6,754 nucleotides of DNA from Actinomycetes bacterium (GTDB lineage Bacteria; Actinomycetota; Acidimicrobiia; Acidimicrobiales; Palsa-688), in assembly GCA_021827225.1 (NCBI GenBank), contig JAKAXG010000241.1:1-6754 (forward strand), read 5' to 3'. The number at the start of each line of letters is the position of its first letter. The first letter of the stretch is position 1. Shown here in pieces: positions 1-6,079 of the stretch. The notes below the pieces were generated by a model. It was not told where the DNA came from. It saw nothing but the letters and a program-made list of their open reading frames with translations, and did not search any database. Both the position numbers and the translations under genes were made by a program.

Positions 1-224
1 TGTTCTCGTTCGGGGGAGGCCTGTTCATCCCGCTCAGCCAGTTCTCCCCGGCGCTTCGGACCATGGCCTCCTTCACCCCCCTCTACGGTCTCAACCAGAT
101 CGTCCACTACCCGCTGGCGGCCGGGTCGTTCCACTGGGCGTGGGTCGCCAACCTGGTGGCCTGGCTGGTGGTGTTCGTCGTCGGGGCGGCGTGGCGGTTC
201 AGCCGTGACACGGCGCGGGTGTGA
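1..224 (+). CDS. ABC-2-type transporter permease, C-terminal end (partial)
   Basis: This is the last 73 codons of a gene that begins before the window. Reading from base 3 gives a hydrophobic protein end with GGLFIPLSQFSP, then FTPLYGLNQIVHYPL, then a final membrane helix (roughly WVANLVAWLVVFVVGAAW) and a short basic tail ending at TGA 222-224. The pattern of a loop with 'P..Y..' followed by one last transmembrane helix and a short cytosolic tail is typical of the C-terminus of ABC-2 family permeases, the membrane subunit of drug or lipid exporters paired with a separate ATPase. The substrate cannot be told from this piece. The gene is followed by an 80-bp gap and shows no link to the selenium genes downstream. 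No convincing terminator is visible after it. Confidence 0.75.
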   Translation, partial: FSFGGGLFIPLSQFSPALRTMASFTPLYGLNQIVHYPLAAGSFHWAWVANLVAWLVVFVVGAAWRFSRDTARV

Positions 225-304
225 GCCGGCGCCCATCTCCTGTCACAGCAACTGCAACTAGCGACTGGGAGTGTCGGGTGTCTCCCGCCGGGTAACTGCA
301 CGGG

Positions 305-1732
305 GTGAAGCCCGTCTCCCCCGACCCTCGGGAAGGATCCCCGCCCTACCGCCCAATGGCCGACATACCTGTAGGTATGGGGCCCGAGGGAGTGGTTCTG
401 GACCCGGTCAGGAGGCGCTGTTACGTGGCGTGCTCGCGGAGCAATTGGCTGGCGGTCATCGACATGGACACCCTGCAGGTCGAGGCCACCGTGGCGGTGG
501 GCACCGAACCCATCGCCGTGGTCCACGACCCGGTGCGGGACCGGATCTTCACGACCGACGCCCGCACCTCGACCCTCTCCGTCGTCGACGGTGCCACCCT
601 GGAGCTGATCGGGCAGGTGGCGGTGGGCGCCTACTGCGCCGGGGCCGGCATCCACGTCGGCCGGCGCAAGGTGCTCACCGGCAACACCGCCGACGGGACC
701 GTCACCATGGTGGACGCCGACTCCCTGGCCGTACTGGCCACCGTCCCGGCCCGCTTCGCCTCCGGCAGCATCGCCGTGGACGAGGCCCGGGACCGGGCCT
801 ACGTCGTCAACTTCGGCGACGACACCGTCACGGTCATCGACACCGACGAGAACCGTTCGCTCACCACCGTCCCGGTGGGGGCCGCCCCGTGCAAGATCGA
901 CCTCGACCCCGACCGCGGCGTCGGCTACGTGGCCAATTCCCTCACCAGCGAGCTGGCCGTGCTCGACCTGGAGGAGCTGGTGGTCACCGACCGCATCCCG
1001 GTGGAGCGGGCACCCGTCGGCCTGGCCGCCTGCGGCGACCGGGTGTACGCGGTCAACCGGGGCGCCGGCAGCGTCAGCATCATCGGCTCGGCGGACCATT
1101 CGGAGTGGGGGCGGATCCCGGTGGGCGACGCCCCCGGGGACGTGGCCGTCGACCGCGATGGCCGCACCCTGTACGTCTCCAACGCCGGGTCCTGCGACGT
1201 GTCCGTGGTGGTGGACCTGCTCGACGATCCGGCTCCCGTGCCGGAGGCCCCGACCGGCGGGCTCTCGGACCTGGTCGGTTCCCGGCTGCCGCCGTGGGAT
1301 CTCTACGACGCCCGCACCGGCGGCCGGATGACCAGCGAGGCCTGGGCCGGCCACAAGTACATCCTCAACTTCTTCGCCAGCTGGTGAGGCCCGTGCAATG
1401 CGGAGGCGCCCGTCATCGAGGAGGTGCGCCGACGTGCCGGCCGGTTCGGTCTGGAAGTGATCATGGTGAATGTCTGGGAGCACGTGGCGGCTCAGCAGGA
1501 GGCGCTCAACTTCTGCGGGATCTACGGGCTGAGCGGCCCGCTGGCTCTCGACGACCACCGCTACATGAAGTCGCTGGGCGTAGCGGGCGTGCCGTTCAAC
1601 GTCCTTGTCGACGAGGCCGGGATGGTCCGCGGGGCGGGGTTCACCACTCCCGAGGAGATCGACGGCGCCCTGCCGCTGCTCGGCCTGCCCCGCCTGCAGG
1701 ACCTGCCGGCGAAGGGGGAGCCGCCTAGCTGA
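305..1732 (+). CDS. Selenoprotein: YVTN beta-propeller fused to TlpA/thioredoxin-like domain (Sec at TGA 1385-1387)
   Basis: Read through the TGA, this encodes 475 residues. Residues about 20-310 hold seven YVTN-type repeats (CYVACSRSNWLAVID, AYVVNFGDDTVTVID and so on, each near an 'IPVG..P..VAVD' strand), so a seven-bladed propeller. Residues about 315-475 are a TlpA/ResA-like thioredoxin fold: YILNFFASW, then the TGA as residue 361, then GPC, giving U361-G-P-C364. The sheet strand VIMVNVW and a cis-proline at GVP (Pro430) follow. In relatives the first position of this motif is cysteine, so TGA as Sec fits exactly. An in-frame TAA at 293 limits the start to GTG 305 or ATG 356; neither has a good ribosome site. 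No signal peptide or membrane segment is visible, unusual for a TlpA-like domain, so a cytosolic place is inferred. It is likely a thiol or selenol oxidoreductase; the substrate is unknown. The 3' end overlaps selD (opposite strand) by 8 bp. Confidence 0.88.
364..379. repeat. Perfect inverted repeat, 7-bp arms, 2-nt spacer
   Basis: CATACCT at 364-370 and AGGTATG at 373-379 are perfect complements separated by GT. The dyad sits in the coding sequence for D-I-P-V-G-M and uses ATA, CCT, GTA and GGT, codons that are rare in this GC-rich gene. The encoded IPVG matches the propeller repeat consensus, so the stretch is translated, yet the AT-rich symmetric DNA suggests an additional role such as an operator near the 5' end. 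Function is unproven. Confidence 0.5.
1385..1416 (+). promoter_or_regulatory. Sec codon and candidate bacterial SECIS hairpin of the propeller-selenothioredoxin
   Basis: After TGA 1385-1387 come 10 nt, then a hairpin: ATGCGG (1398-1403) pairs with CCG (1410-1412) and CAT (1414-1416), leaving T1413 bulged and an apical loop AGGCGC (1404-1409). The E. coli fdhF element has about the same distance from UGA, a bulged U and a loop starting AGG, which SelB reads. Here the bulge lies on the 3' side rather than the 5' side. A competing stem is GGCGC 1405-1409 with GCGCC 1426-1430. The hairpin is inferred by eye, not folded. Confidence 0.55.
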
Positions 1733-2741
1733 CCCGCACGGCGGCCGGCCCGTCCCCGATCTCGCCGACCTCCCACCAGCCGTCGGCGACGAGCGCCGCC
1801 GACGAGGCCGGGTCGACCGCCGCCAGCAGGCCTCCCGAGGTCTGGGGGTCGAGGACCAGTGCCTCCGCTTCGGGTCCCGCGTCGGAGAGCAGGTGCTCCC
1901 CCAGGTAACCCCGGTTGCGGGCCTCGCCGCCGGTCTTCACGCCCTGCGCCGCCAGGTCCGCGGCCCGGGGGTAGAGCGGCAGGCTGGAGGCGTCGATCAC
2001 CGCGGTGACACCCGAGCGTTCGGCCATCTCCCAGCCGTGGCCGGCCAGGCCGAACCCGGTGACGTCGGTGACGGCGTGCACCGGACCCCGCCCGTCGGCG
2101 CCGGGGCGGCCTCCGGCCACCGCCGTCAGGGCGCGGGCCGCCCCGTCGTTGAGGGTGCGCATCCCGGCGATGGCGGCCCGCTTGGCGTCCTCGTCGTCGC
2201 CGGCCAGGACTATCCCGGTGCCGAGCGGCTTGGACAGCACCAGCCGGTCGCCGGGACGGGCCCCCGACTTGCTCCACACCCGCCCCGGGTGGACCACCCC
2301 CTGCACGGCCAGCCCGAAGATCGGTTCCGGCGAGCGGATGGTGTGGCCACCGGCGACCGTGCCGCCGGCCCGGCGCACCGTCTCCGCGGCGGCGGTCAGG
2401 ATCTCACCGATGGTCTCCGGGGGCATCTCCTCCGGGAAGGCGGCGATGTTGAGGGCCAGCACCACCCGCCCGCCCATGGCGAACACGTCGCTGCAGGCGT
2501 TCGTCGCGGCGATGGCCCCGAAGTCGGCCGGGTCGTCCACCAGCGGCGGGAAGAAGTCGGTGGTGGACACCAGGGCGGTGTCGTCGCTCAGCTTGTACAC
2601 GGCGGCGTCGTCGAAGGGGGCCAGGCCCACCAGCAGCGAGCCGTCGGTCCCTGCCGCCAGCTCCCGCACCAGGCGGCCCAGGGGAGCGCCGCCCCACTTG
2701 GCCGCACACCCGCCGCAGGTCGTCCATTCGGTGAGCTTCAC
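1725..2741 (-). CDS. selD: Selenide, water dikinase (selenophosphate synthetase)
   Basis: This 338-residue enzyme makes selenophosphate from selenide and ATP, the selenium donor for Sec synthesis. The N-terminus carries TCGGCAAKWGG, where C12 and K15 match the catalytic Cys17/Lys20 pair of E. coli SelD. The catalytic residue is plain cysteine (TGT codon), not Sec, so the enzyme can be made without the system it feeds. Metal and nucleotide residues are in place: PFDDAAVY (D44/D45), TTDFF (D62), NACSD, GGHTI and VTDVTGFGLAGH (D226). The length is normal for the family. The start is GTG 2741; an in-frame TAG at 2751-2753 rules out any longer form and no strong ribosome site is seen. It is the last gene of the selA-selB-selD run, 30 bp after selB, so probably cotranscribed. 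Its 3' end overlaps the converging selenothioredoxin gene by 8 bp. Confidence 0.95.
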   Translation of the reverse strand: MKLTEWTTCGGCAAKWGGAPLGRLVRELAAGTDGSLLVGLAPFDDAAVYKLSDDTALVSTTDFFPPLVDDPADFGAIAATNACSDVFAMGGRVVLALNIAAFPEEMPPETIGEILTAAAETVRRAGGTVAGGHTIRSPEPIFGLAVQGVVHPGRVWSKSGARPGDRLVLSKPLGTGIVLAGDDEDAKRAAIAGMRTLNDGAARALTAVAGGRPGADGRGPVHAVTDVTGFGLAGHGWEMAERSGVTAVIDASSLPLYPRAADLAAQGVKTGGEARNRGYLGEHLLSDAGPEAEALVLDPQTSGGLLAAVDPASSAALVADGWWEVGEIGDGPAAVRVS

Positions 2742-2771
2742 CTTGTCAGACTATCGGCGGTCACCCGCACG

Positions 2772-4535
2772 CTATTCCCCGCCTCCCGGGCCTGCAGCCG
2801 GCCCGCCCGGCATGCGGGGCCCGGCGATGCGCAGGTCACCGCGTCTCCGGGTCACCCCCCTGGAGTCGAGGTGGGCCAGCAGCGGCAGGACGTGCTTGCG
2901 GCTGCTGCCGAGGGCGTCGCGGGCGTCGCCTACGGTGAAACCGTCGGGGCGGTCGTCCAGCAGGCCCCGCAGGACCAGCATCGCCGAGTCCACCGCCGCC
3001 GACGCGTACCAGGTGTCGCCGGCCTGGACGGCCAGGCCCGACCGTTCGAGCTCGCGCAGCGCCCCGCGGTCGGACAGGGGCAGGGCGGGCGGGGCCCACT
3101 TGCCGTCCTCCAACTCGCCGAGCACCCGCTGGGCGGCCTGGCTGAGCCCCTGGCCGGCCAGGTCGGCGGCCACCGCCCGGCCGTCGCGGACGGTCACGCC
3201 GGGTAGGCCGGCCTTGAGCAGCGCCCGTTCCCGCTCGTCGAGGACCGCCAGGTCCACTCCCGTGGGGCCGGCCGCGCTGCAGCGCTCGCCGAGCGCCGCC
3301 CGGGTGGCGGCCAGGGCGGCCGGGTCGACCGCCCAGCGGCCGACGGTCGGCTCCACCGGCTCGCCGCTGATGAGCGACAGGTGGCCGGCGTCGACCCACC
3401 CCCGCTCCCTGATCAGCCGCTCCGTGGAGCGCGACGGCACGGCCCGCGCCGCCGGCAGCACCGGCTCGACGTCGAGCACCTCCCCGCCCCCGACCGTCTC
3501 GAAGCGGCCGGCCTCGCGGAGCACGTACCGGTCCCCGGGGACGAGCGGTATGCCGCCCCGGTCCCTGACCCAGAACCGCACCGCCGCCTGCTCCCCGGGC
3601 TCGATCCGCGAGGCGCCGAGCACCCGCATCTTGACCGGGAACTCGCCGCTGCCCACGTACACGGTGTAGGCGCCGCGCCGTTCCACGGTGTGCTCCACCG
3701 AGGCCAGCACGGCCAGGGAGGCGTCGAAGCAGCTGGTCAGGTGCCACTGGTCGGGCTTGACCAGGGCCTGGCCCCGGCCCACCTGGTGGTGGGCCACCCC
3801 GTTCAGGTTGACGGCCAGGCGCCGGCCCGGGGCGGCCCGGGTCAGGGCGGAGTGGTGGCTCTGCAGCGAGCGCACCCGCCCGGCGTGACCCCCCGGCAGT
3901 ACCACTGTCTCTTCGTCGACGGCGATCGAGCCCCCGGTCAGGGTGCCGGTCACGACCGTACCCGAGCCGCGCACGGCGAAGGACCGGTCGACCCACAGCC
4001 GGGGCCGGCCCCGGTCGGCGGCGGCGGGGGTCCGCTGCACCAGCCGGTCGAGGGCGTCGCGCAGGTCGGCCACCCCCCGCCCGGCGGGAACGTCGACCTG
4101 CACCGTCTCCGCCCCGGCCAGGAACGTGCCGGCCAGGTGCTCCTCGAGGTCCAGCGCCACCAGCTCGGCCCAGTCCTCCTCGACCAGACCGACCTTGGTC
4201 AGGGCCACCACCCCGTGGGAGATGCCCATCAGCTCCAGGATCCGCAGGTGCTCCTCGGACTGCTCCTTCCACCCCTCGGTGGCCGCCACCACGAACAGGC
4301 AGGCGTCCACCGAGCCGACGCCGGCCAGCATGTTGCGCACGAACCGGCCGTGCCCGGGGACGTCCACGAAGGCCACCTCCCGCCCGGAGGGGAGGGTCGT
4401 CGCCGCGAAACCCAGGTCGATGGTGAGCCCCCGGGCCTTCTCCTCGGGCCAGCGGTCCGGGTCCACGCCGGTCAGCGCCCACACCAGGGTGGACTTGCCG
4501 TGGTCCACGTGCCCGGCGGTCGCCACCACCCTCAC
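2772..4535 (-). CDS. selB: Selenocysteine-specific elongation factor SelB
   Basis: This 587-residue GTPase carries Sec-tRNA-Sec to the ribosome at UGA codons marked by a SECIS hairpin. The N-terminal EF-Tu-like domain shows G1 GHVDHGKS (residues 8-15), switch I RGLTIDLGFA (36-44) and G3 DVPGH (58-62). Domain 2 begins near RSFAVRGSGTVVTGTLTGG (from 184). The C-terminal part, about 370-587, has the length and helical, charged character of the SelB winged-helix repeats that bind SECIS RNA, ending in a basic region and a Gly/Pro-rich tail. The G4 motif is TKVG (113-116) where E. coli SelB has TKAD, and the G5 region reads VDVPAG instead of an S-A motif. GTG 4535 is chosen because the protein then starts right before the G1 strand and GTGA overlaps the selA stop by 4 bp, a sign of translational coupling. 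The open frame upstream to 4811 is selA shadow. Confidence 0.95.
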   Translation of the reverse strand: MRVVATAGHVDHGKSTLVWALTGVDPDRWPEEKARGLTIDLGFAATTLPSGREVAFVDVPGHGRFVRNMLAGVGSVDACLFVVAATEGWKEQSEEHLRILELMGISHGVVALTKVGLVEEDWAELVALDLEEHLAGTFLAGAETVQVDVPAGRGVADLRDALDRLVQRTPAAADRGRPRLWVDRSFAVRGSGTVVTGTLTGGSIAVDEETVVLPGGHAGRVRSLQSHHSALTRAAPGRRLAVNLNGVAHHQVGRGQALVKPDQWHLTSCFDASLAVLASVEHTVERRGAYTVYVGSGEFPVKMRVLGASRIEPGEQAAVRFWVRDRGGIPLVPGDRYVLREAGRFETVGGGEVLDVEPVLPAARAVPSRSTERLIRERGWVDAGHLSLISGEPVEPTVGRWAVDPAALAATRAALGERCSAAGPTGVDLAVLDERERALLKAGLPGVTVRDGRAVAADLAGQGLSQAAQRVLGELEDGKWAPPALPLSDRGALRELERSGLAVQAGDTWYASAAVDSAMLVLRGLLDDRPDGFTVGDARDALGSSRKHVLPLLAHLDSRGVTRRRGDLRIAGPRMPGGPAAGPGGGE

Positions 4536-5815
4536 GCGGTGAGCGCCTTGGCCAGGGCCGGGTCCTGCTCCTCCGACACGGTGCGCAGATCGCAGATGGT
4601 GCGGCCGTCCTTCACGTGGGCGATCACCGGCGGCGACGCCCGGCGCAGCCGGGAGGTGACGTCGCCGTCGAAGGCCACCCCGGCGGAGGGGATGGTGACC
4701 GACGGCAGGGTCCCCCCGCCCATCACCGACGAGCAGTCCACCACCCGGCCGGCGCCGAGGGCCTCCGCCCGGCGGCGCAGGGCGGCCACCGGGGCGGTGG
4801 CCATCCGCCACAGCGGCAGCGTCCGGCCGGCGTCACGGCGCAGGTAGGCCAGGGCCACCTCCTGGAGGGACTCGAGGACCAGGCCGCCGGGGCGCAGCGC
4901 CCGGGCCAGCGGGTGCCTCCGGCACCGCTCCACCAGGTCCCGCCGGCCGGCGATCACCCCGGCCTGGGGTCCACCGAGCAGCTTGTCGCCGCTGAAGGTC
5001 ACCAGCGCGGCGCCCGCCGCCAGGGTCTGGCGGGCCGCCGGCTCGCCGACCAGCCAGCTGGGAGGGCCGCCGGGCAGCCACGGGCACCCGGCGTCGAGCA
5101 GCCCCGACCCGAGATCGACGACCACCGGCGGCCCCAGGCCGGCCAGCGGGCCCACACCGACCGACTCGGTGAAGCCGGTGATGGCGTAGTTGGAGGTGTG
5201 GACCTTGAGCACCACGGCGGTGTCGGGGCCGGCCGCCGCCTGGTAGTCGGCCAGGCGGGTCCGGTTGGTGGTGCCCACCTCCACCAGCCTGGCCCCGGAC
5301 TGGACCAGCACGTCGGGGACCCGGAACCCCCCTCCGATCTCCACCAGCTCGCCCCGGCTGACCAGCACCTCCCGGCCGGGGGCCAGCACCGAGAGGGCGA
5401 GGAGGATGGCGGCCGCCCCGTTGTTGACCACCAGGGCGGCCTCGGCGCCGCACGCCCGGGCCATGAGCGAGGCGGCGTGGGCGGAGCGGTCCCCCCGCCG
5501 GCCGGTGAGGATGTCGAGCTCCAGGTTGGTGTAGCCCCCCGGGCGGTCCACCGCCAGGGGGGCCCGGCCCAGGTTGGTGTGGAGCAGCACGCCGGTGGCG
5601 TTGATCACCGGCTGCAGCAGGCCCCGGCTGAACCGGGCGGCGGCGTCGGCGGCGGCGGCCAGGATCCGCTCGGGATCCGGCGGCTGCGCTTCCGGGGCCG
5701 CCCCCACCTCGGCGGAGATGGCCCGGCGGGCCAGCTCGACGAGGACGGGATGGGGGAGCCCGGTGCCGGCCAGCTGTCTGGCCACGTAGTCCACGGAGGG
5801 AGCCCGGCTGGTCAC
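4532..5815 (-). CDS. selA: L-seryl-tRNA(Sec) selenium transferase SelA
   Basis: This is a PLP enzyme of the fold-type I class that converts Ser-tRNA-Sec to Sec-tRNA-Sec using selenophosphate. Clear family motifs are VINATGVLLHTNLGRAPL, VVNNGAAAILLAL, SRGELVEIGGGFRVP, VEVGTTNRT, KVHTSNY and VVDLGSG. The PLP lysine is in FSGDKLLGGPQAG (Lys278 from this start; Lys295 in E. coli). From GTG 5815 it is 427 residues, against 463 in E. coli. ATG 5857 would add 14 residues of LRRSAAGLGTFGP type that do not look like family sequence. That longer form would start 8 bp from the 5' end of tRNA-Sec, leaving no room for promoters. GTG 5815 lies about 7 nt after a TACTTT box, so a leaderless mRNA is possible. 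It is the first gene of the selA-selB-selD run and diverges from selC. Confidence 0.94.
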   Translation of the reverse strand: MTSRAPSVDYVARQLAGTGLPHPVLVELARRAISAEVGAAPEAQPPDPERILAAAADAAARFSRGLLQPVINATGVLLHTNLGRAPLAVDRPGGYTNLELDILTGRRGDRSAHAASLMARACGAEAALVVNNGAAAILLALSVLAPGREVLVSRGELVEIGGGFRVPDVLVQSGARLVEVGTTNRTRLADYQAAAGPDTAVVLKVHTSNYAITGFTESVGVGPLAGLGPPVVVDLGSGLLDAGCPWLPGGPPSWLVGEPAARQTLAAGAALVTFSGDKLLGGPQAGVIAGRRDLVERCRRHPLARALRPGGLVLESLQEVALAYLRRDAGRTLPLWRMATAPVAALRRRAEALGAGRVVDCSSVMGGGTLPSVTIPSAGVAFDGDVTSRLRRASPPVIAHVKDGRTICDLRTVSEEQDPALAKALTA

Positions 5816-5822
5816 CGGACCA

Positions 5823-5828
5823 AAAGTA
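5823..5828 (-). promoter_or_regulatory. Possible -10 box of selA (leaderless)
   Basis: On the minus strand TACTTT fits the actinobacterial TAnnnT -10 pattern and lies 7 nt before GTG 5815, so transcription could start at the start codon itself. No ribosome site precedes GTG 5815, which agrees with a leaderless mRNA. No recognisable -35 box is present. Confidence 0.35.
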
Positions 5829-5851
5829 CCCAGCCCAGCGGCCGAGCGGCG

Positions 5852-5857
5852 TAGCAT
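5852..5857 (+). promoter_or_regulatory. Possible -10 box of selC
   Basis: TAGCAT fits TAnnnT and ends 7 nt before the first base of tRNA-Sec at 5865, the right spacing for transcription to begin at or just before the mature 5' end. No clear -35 hexamer is seen about 17 nt upstream. Confidence 0.35.
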
Positions 5858-5864
5858 CTCGGGC

Positions 5865-5957
5865 GGAGGTGTCCGGGCACCTGGTGGGCTCCACCGCCTT
5901 CAAAGCGGCTGGCTGCGGCGATCCCGCAGCGGCGGGTTCGATTCCCGTCCACCTCCG
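5865..5957 (+). tRNA. selC: tRNA-Sec, anticodon TCA
   Basis: This is the tRNA that inserts selenocysteine at UGA. The acceptor is GGAGGTG 5865-5871 with CACCTCC 5950-5956, followed by discriminator G5957. The anticodon loop CTTCAAA (5898-5904) holds TCA at 5900-5902 on a 4-bp stem CCGC/GCGG. A long variable arm is typical of tRNA-Sec: GCTGCGG 5912-5918 pairs perfectly with CCGCAGC 5924-5930 across loop CGATC. The T arm is GGCGGG 5931-5936 with CCCGTC 5944-5949 and loop TTCGATT. Acceptor plus T stem add to 13 bp, as in bacterial tRNA-Sec, although the 8+5 split is blurred: base 5872 does not pair with 5949, while 5931 does. CCA is not encoded. A3893-type pairing above the anticodon stem is imperfect (A5893 opposite C5909). 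It lies between divergent selA and fdhA. Confidence 0.95.
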
Positions 5958-5961
5958 TCTC

Positions 5962-5985
5962 CAGCCCCTCCGGACGGGGCTGTTT
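5962..5985 (+). terminator. Rho-independent terminator of selC
   Basis: CAGCCCC 5962-5968 pairs perfectly with GGGGCTG 5976-5982 around a 7-nt loop, followed by TTT 5983-5985. It begins 4 nt after the tRNA-Sec 3' end. The short T run makes it modest, but the place is right to end the tRNA transcript. Confidence 0.65.
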
Positions 5986-5997
5986 CCCGGCAGCTTC

Positions 5998-6024
5998 GCG
6001 GAGGTGGATTCCGTCCGGCCTCCG
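5998..6024 (+). repeat. Collapsed tRNA-Sec-like fragment
   Basis: Three pieces of selC recur here in the same order. GCGGAGGTG (5998-6006) copies 5863-5871. GATTCCGTCC (6007-6016) copies 5940-5950 less one C. CCTCCG (6019-6024) copies 5952-5957. The middle of the tRNA (D, anticodon and variable arms) is absent. CGGAGG 5999-6004 and CCTCCG 6019-6024 can still pair. This could be the scar of a tandem selC copy that suffered an internal deletion, or chance in GC-rich DNA. Confidence 0.45.
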
Positions 6025-6033
6025 GAGGGTACC

Positions 6034-6039
6034 TACACT
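6034..6039 (+). promoter_or_regulatory. Possible -10 box of fdhA
   Basis: TACACT fits TAnnnT and would start transcription near 6046, giving a leader of about 34 nt that includes the ribosome site. No clear -35 is visible upstream. The 10-bp palindrome CCTCCGGAGG (6019-6028) lies just before it and could be an operator or part of the tRNA-like fragment. Confidence 0.35.
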
Positions 6040-6066
6040 GCGCTATGCAGGCTGACGGACACTCCC

Positions 6067-6071
6067 GGAGG
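6067..6071 (+). promoter_or_regulatory. Ribosome binding site that fixes the fdhA start
   Basis: GGAGG, 8 nt before GTG 6080, is the only strong Shine-Dalgarno site found in front of a gene in this window. It overlaps the in-frame GTG at 6071, which therefore is not the start. The wider CGGAGGTGG (6066-6074) is also perfectly complementary to the 3' acceptor strand of tRNA-Sec (5949-5957). Confidence 0.7.
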
Positions 6072-6079
6072 TGGGCGCA

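Noticed and set aside
267..286. GGGAG/CTCCC hairpin after the permease gene as a terminator
   Set aside because: The stem is only 5 bp with a 10-nt loop and no T run follows.
293..298. TAACTG as the -10 box of a leaderless selenothioredoxin mRNA
   Set aside because: It lies 6 nt before GTG 305 but lacks the final T of the TAnnnT pattern and has no -35 box, so support is too weak to list as a feature.
305..1387. A 360-residue propeller gene ending at TGA, with the downstream part as a pseudogene or separate gene from GTG 1424
   Set aside because: The frame is unbroken across the TGA, the TGA replaces a catalytic Cys, GPC follows at once, and the Sec machinery is adjacent. A protein starting at 1424 would lack half the active site and has no ribosome site.
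107..1558. Long open frame on the minus strand (483 codons)
   Set aside because: It is antisense to the permease end and the propeller gene and reads as Gly/Arg/His/Val-rich low-order sequence with no motifs, a usual shadow in GC-rich DNA.
1605..3669. Long plus-strand open frames opposite selD and selB
   Set aside because: They are antisense to clear enzymes, have skewed composition and no recognisable domains.
4536..4811. N-terminal extension of SelB
   Set aside because: The extra residues are the selA sequence read in another frame; the G1 motif begins 7 residues after GTG 4535.
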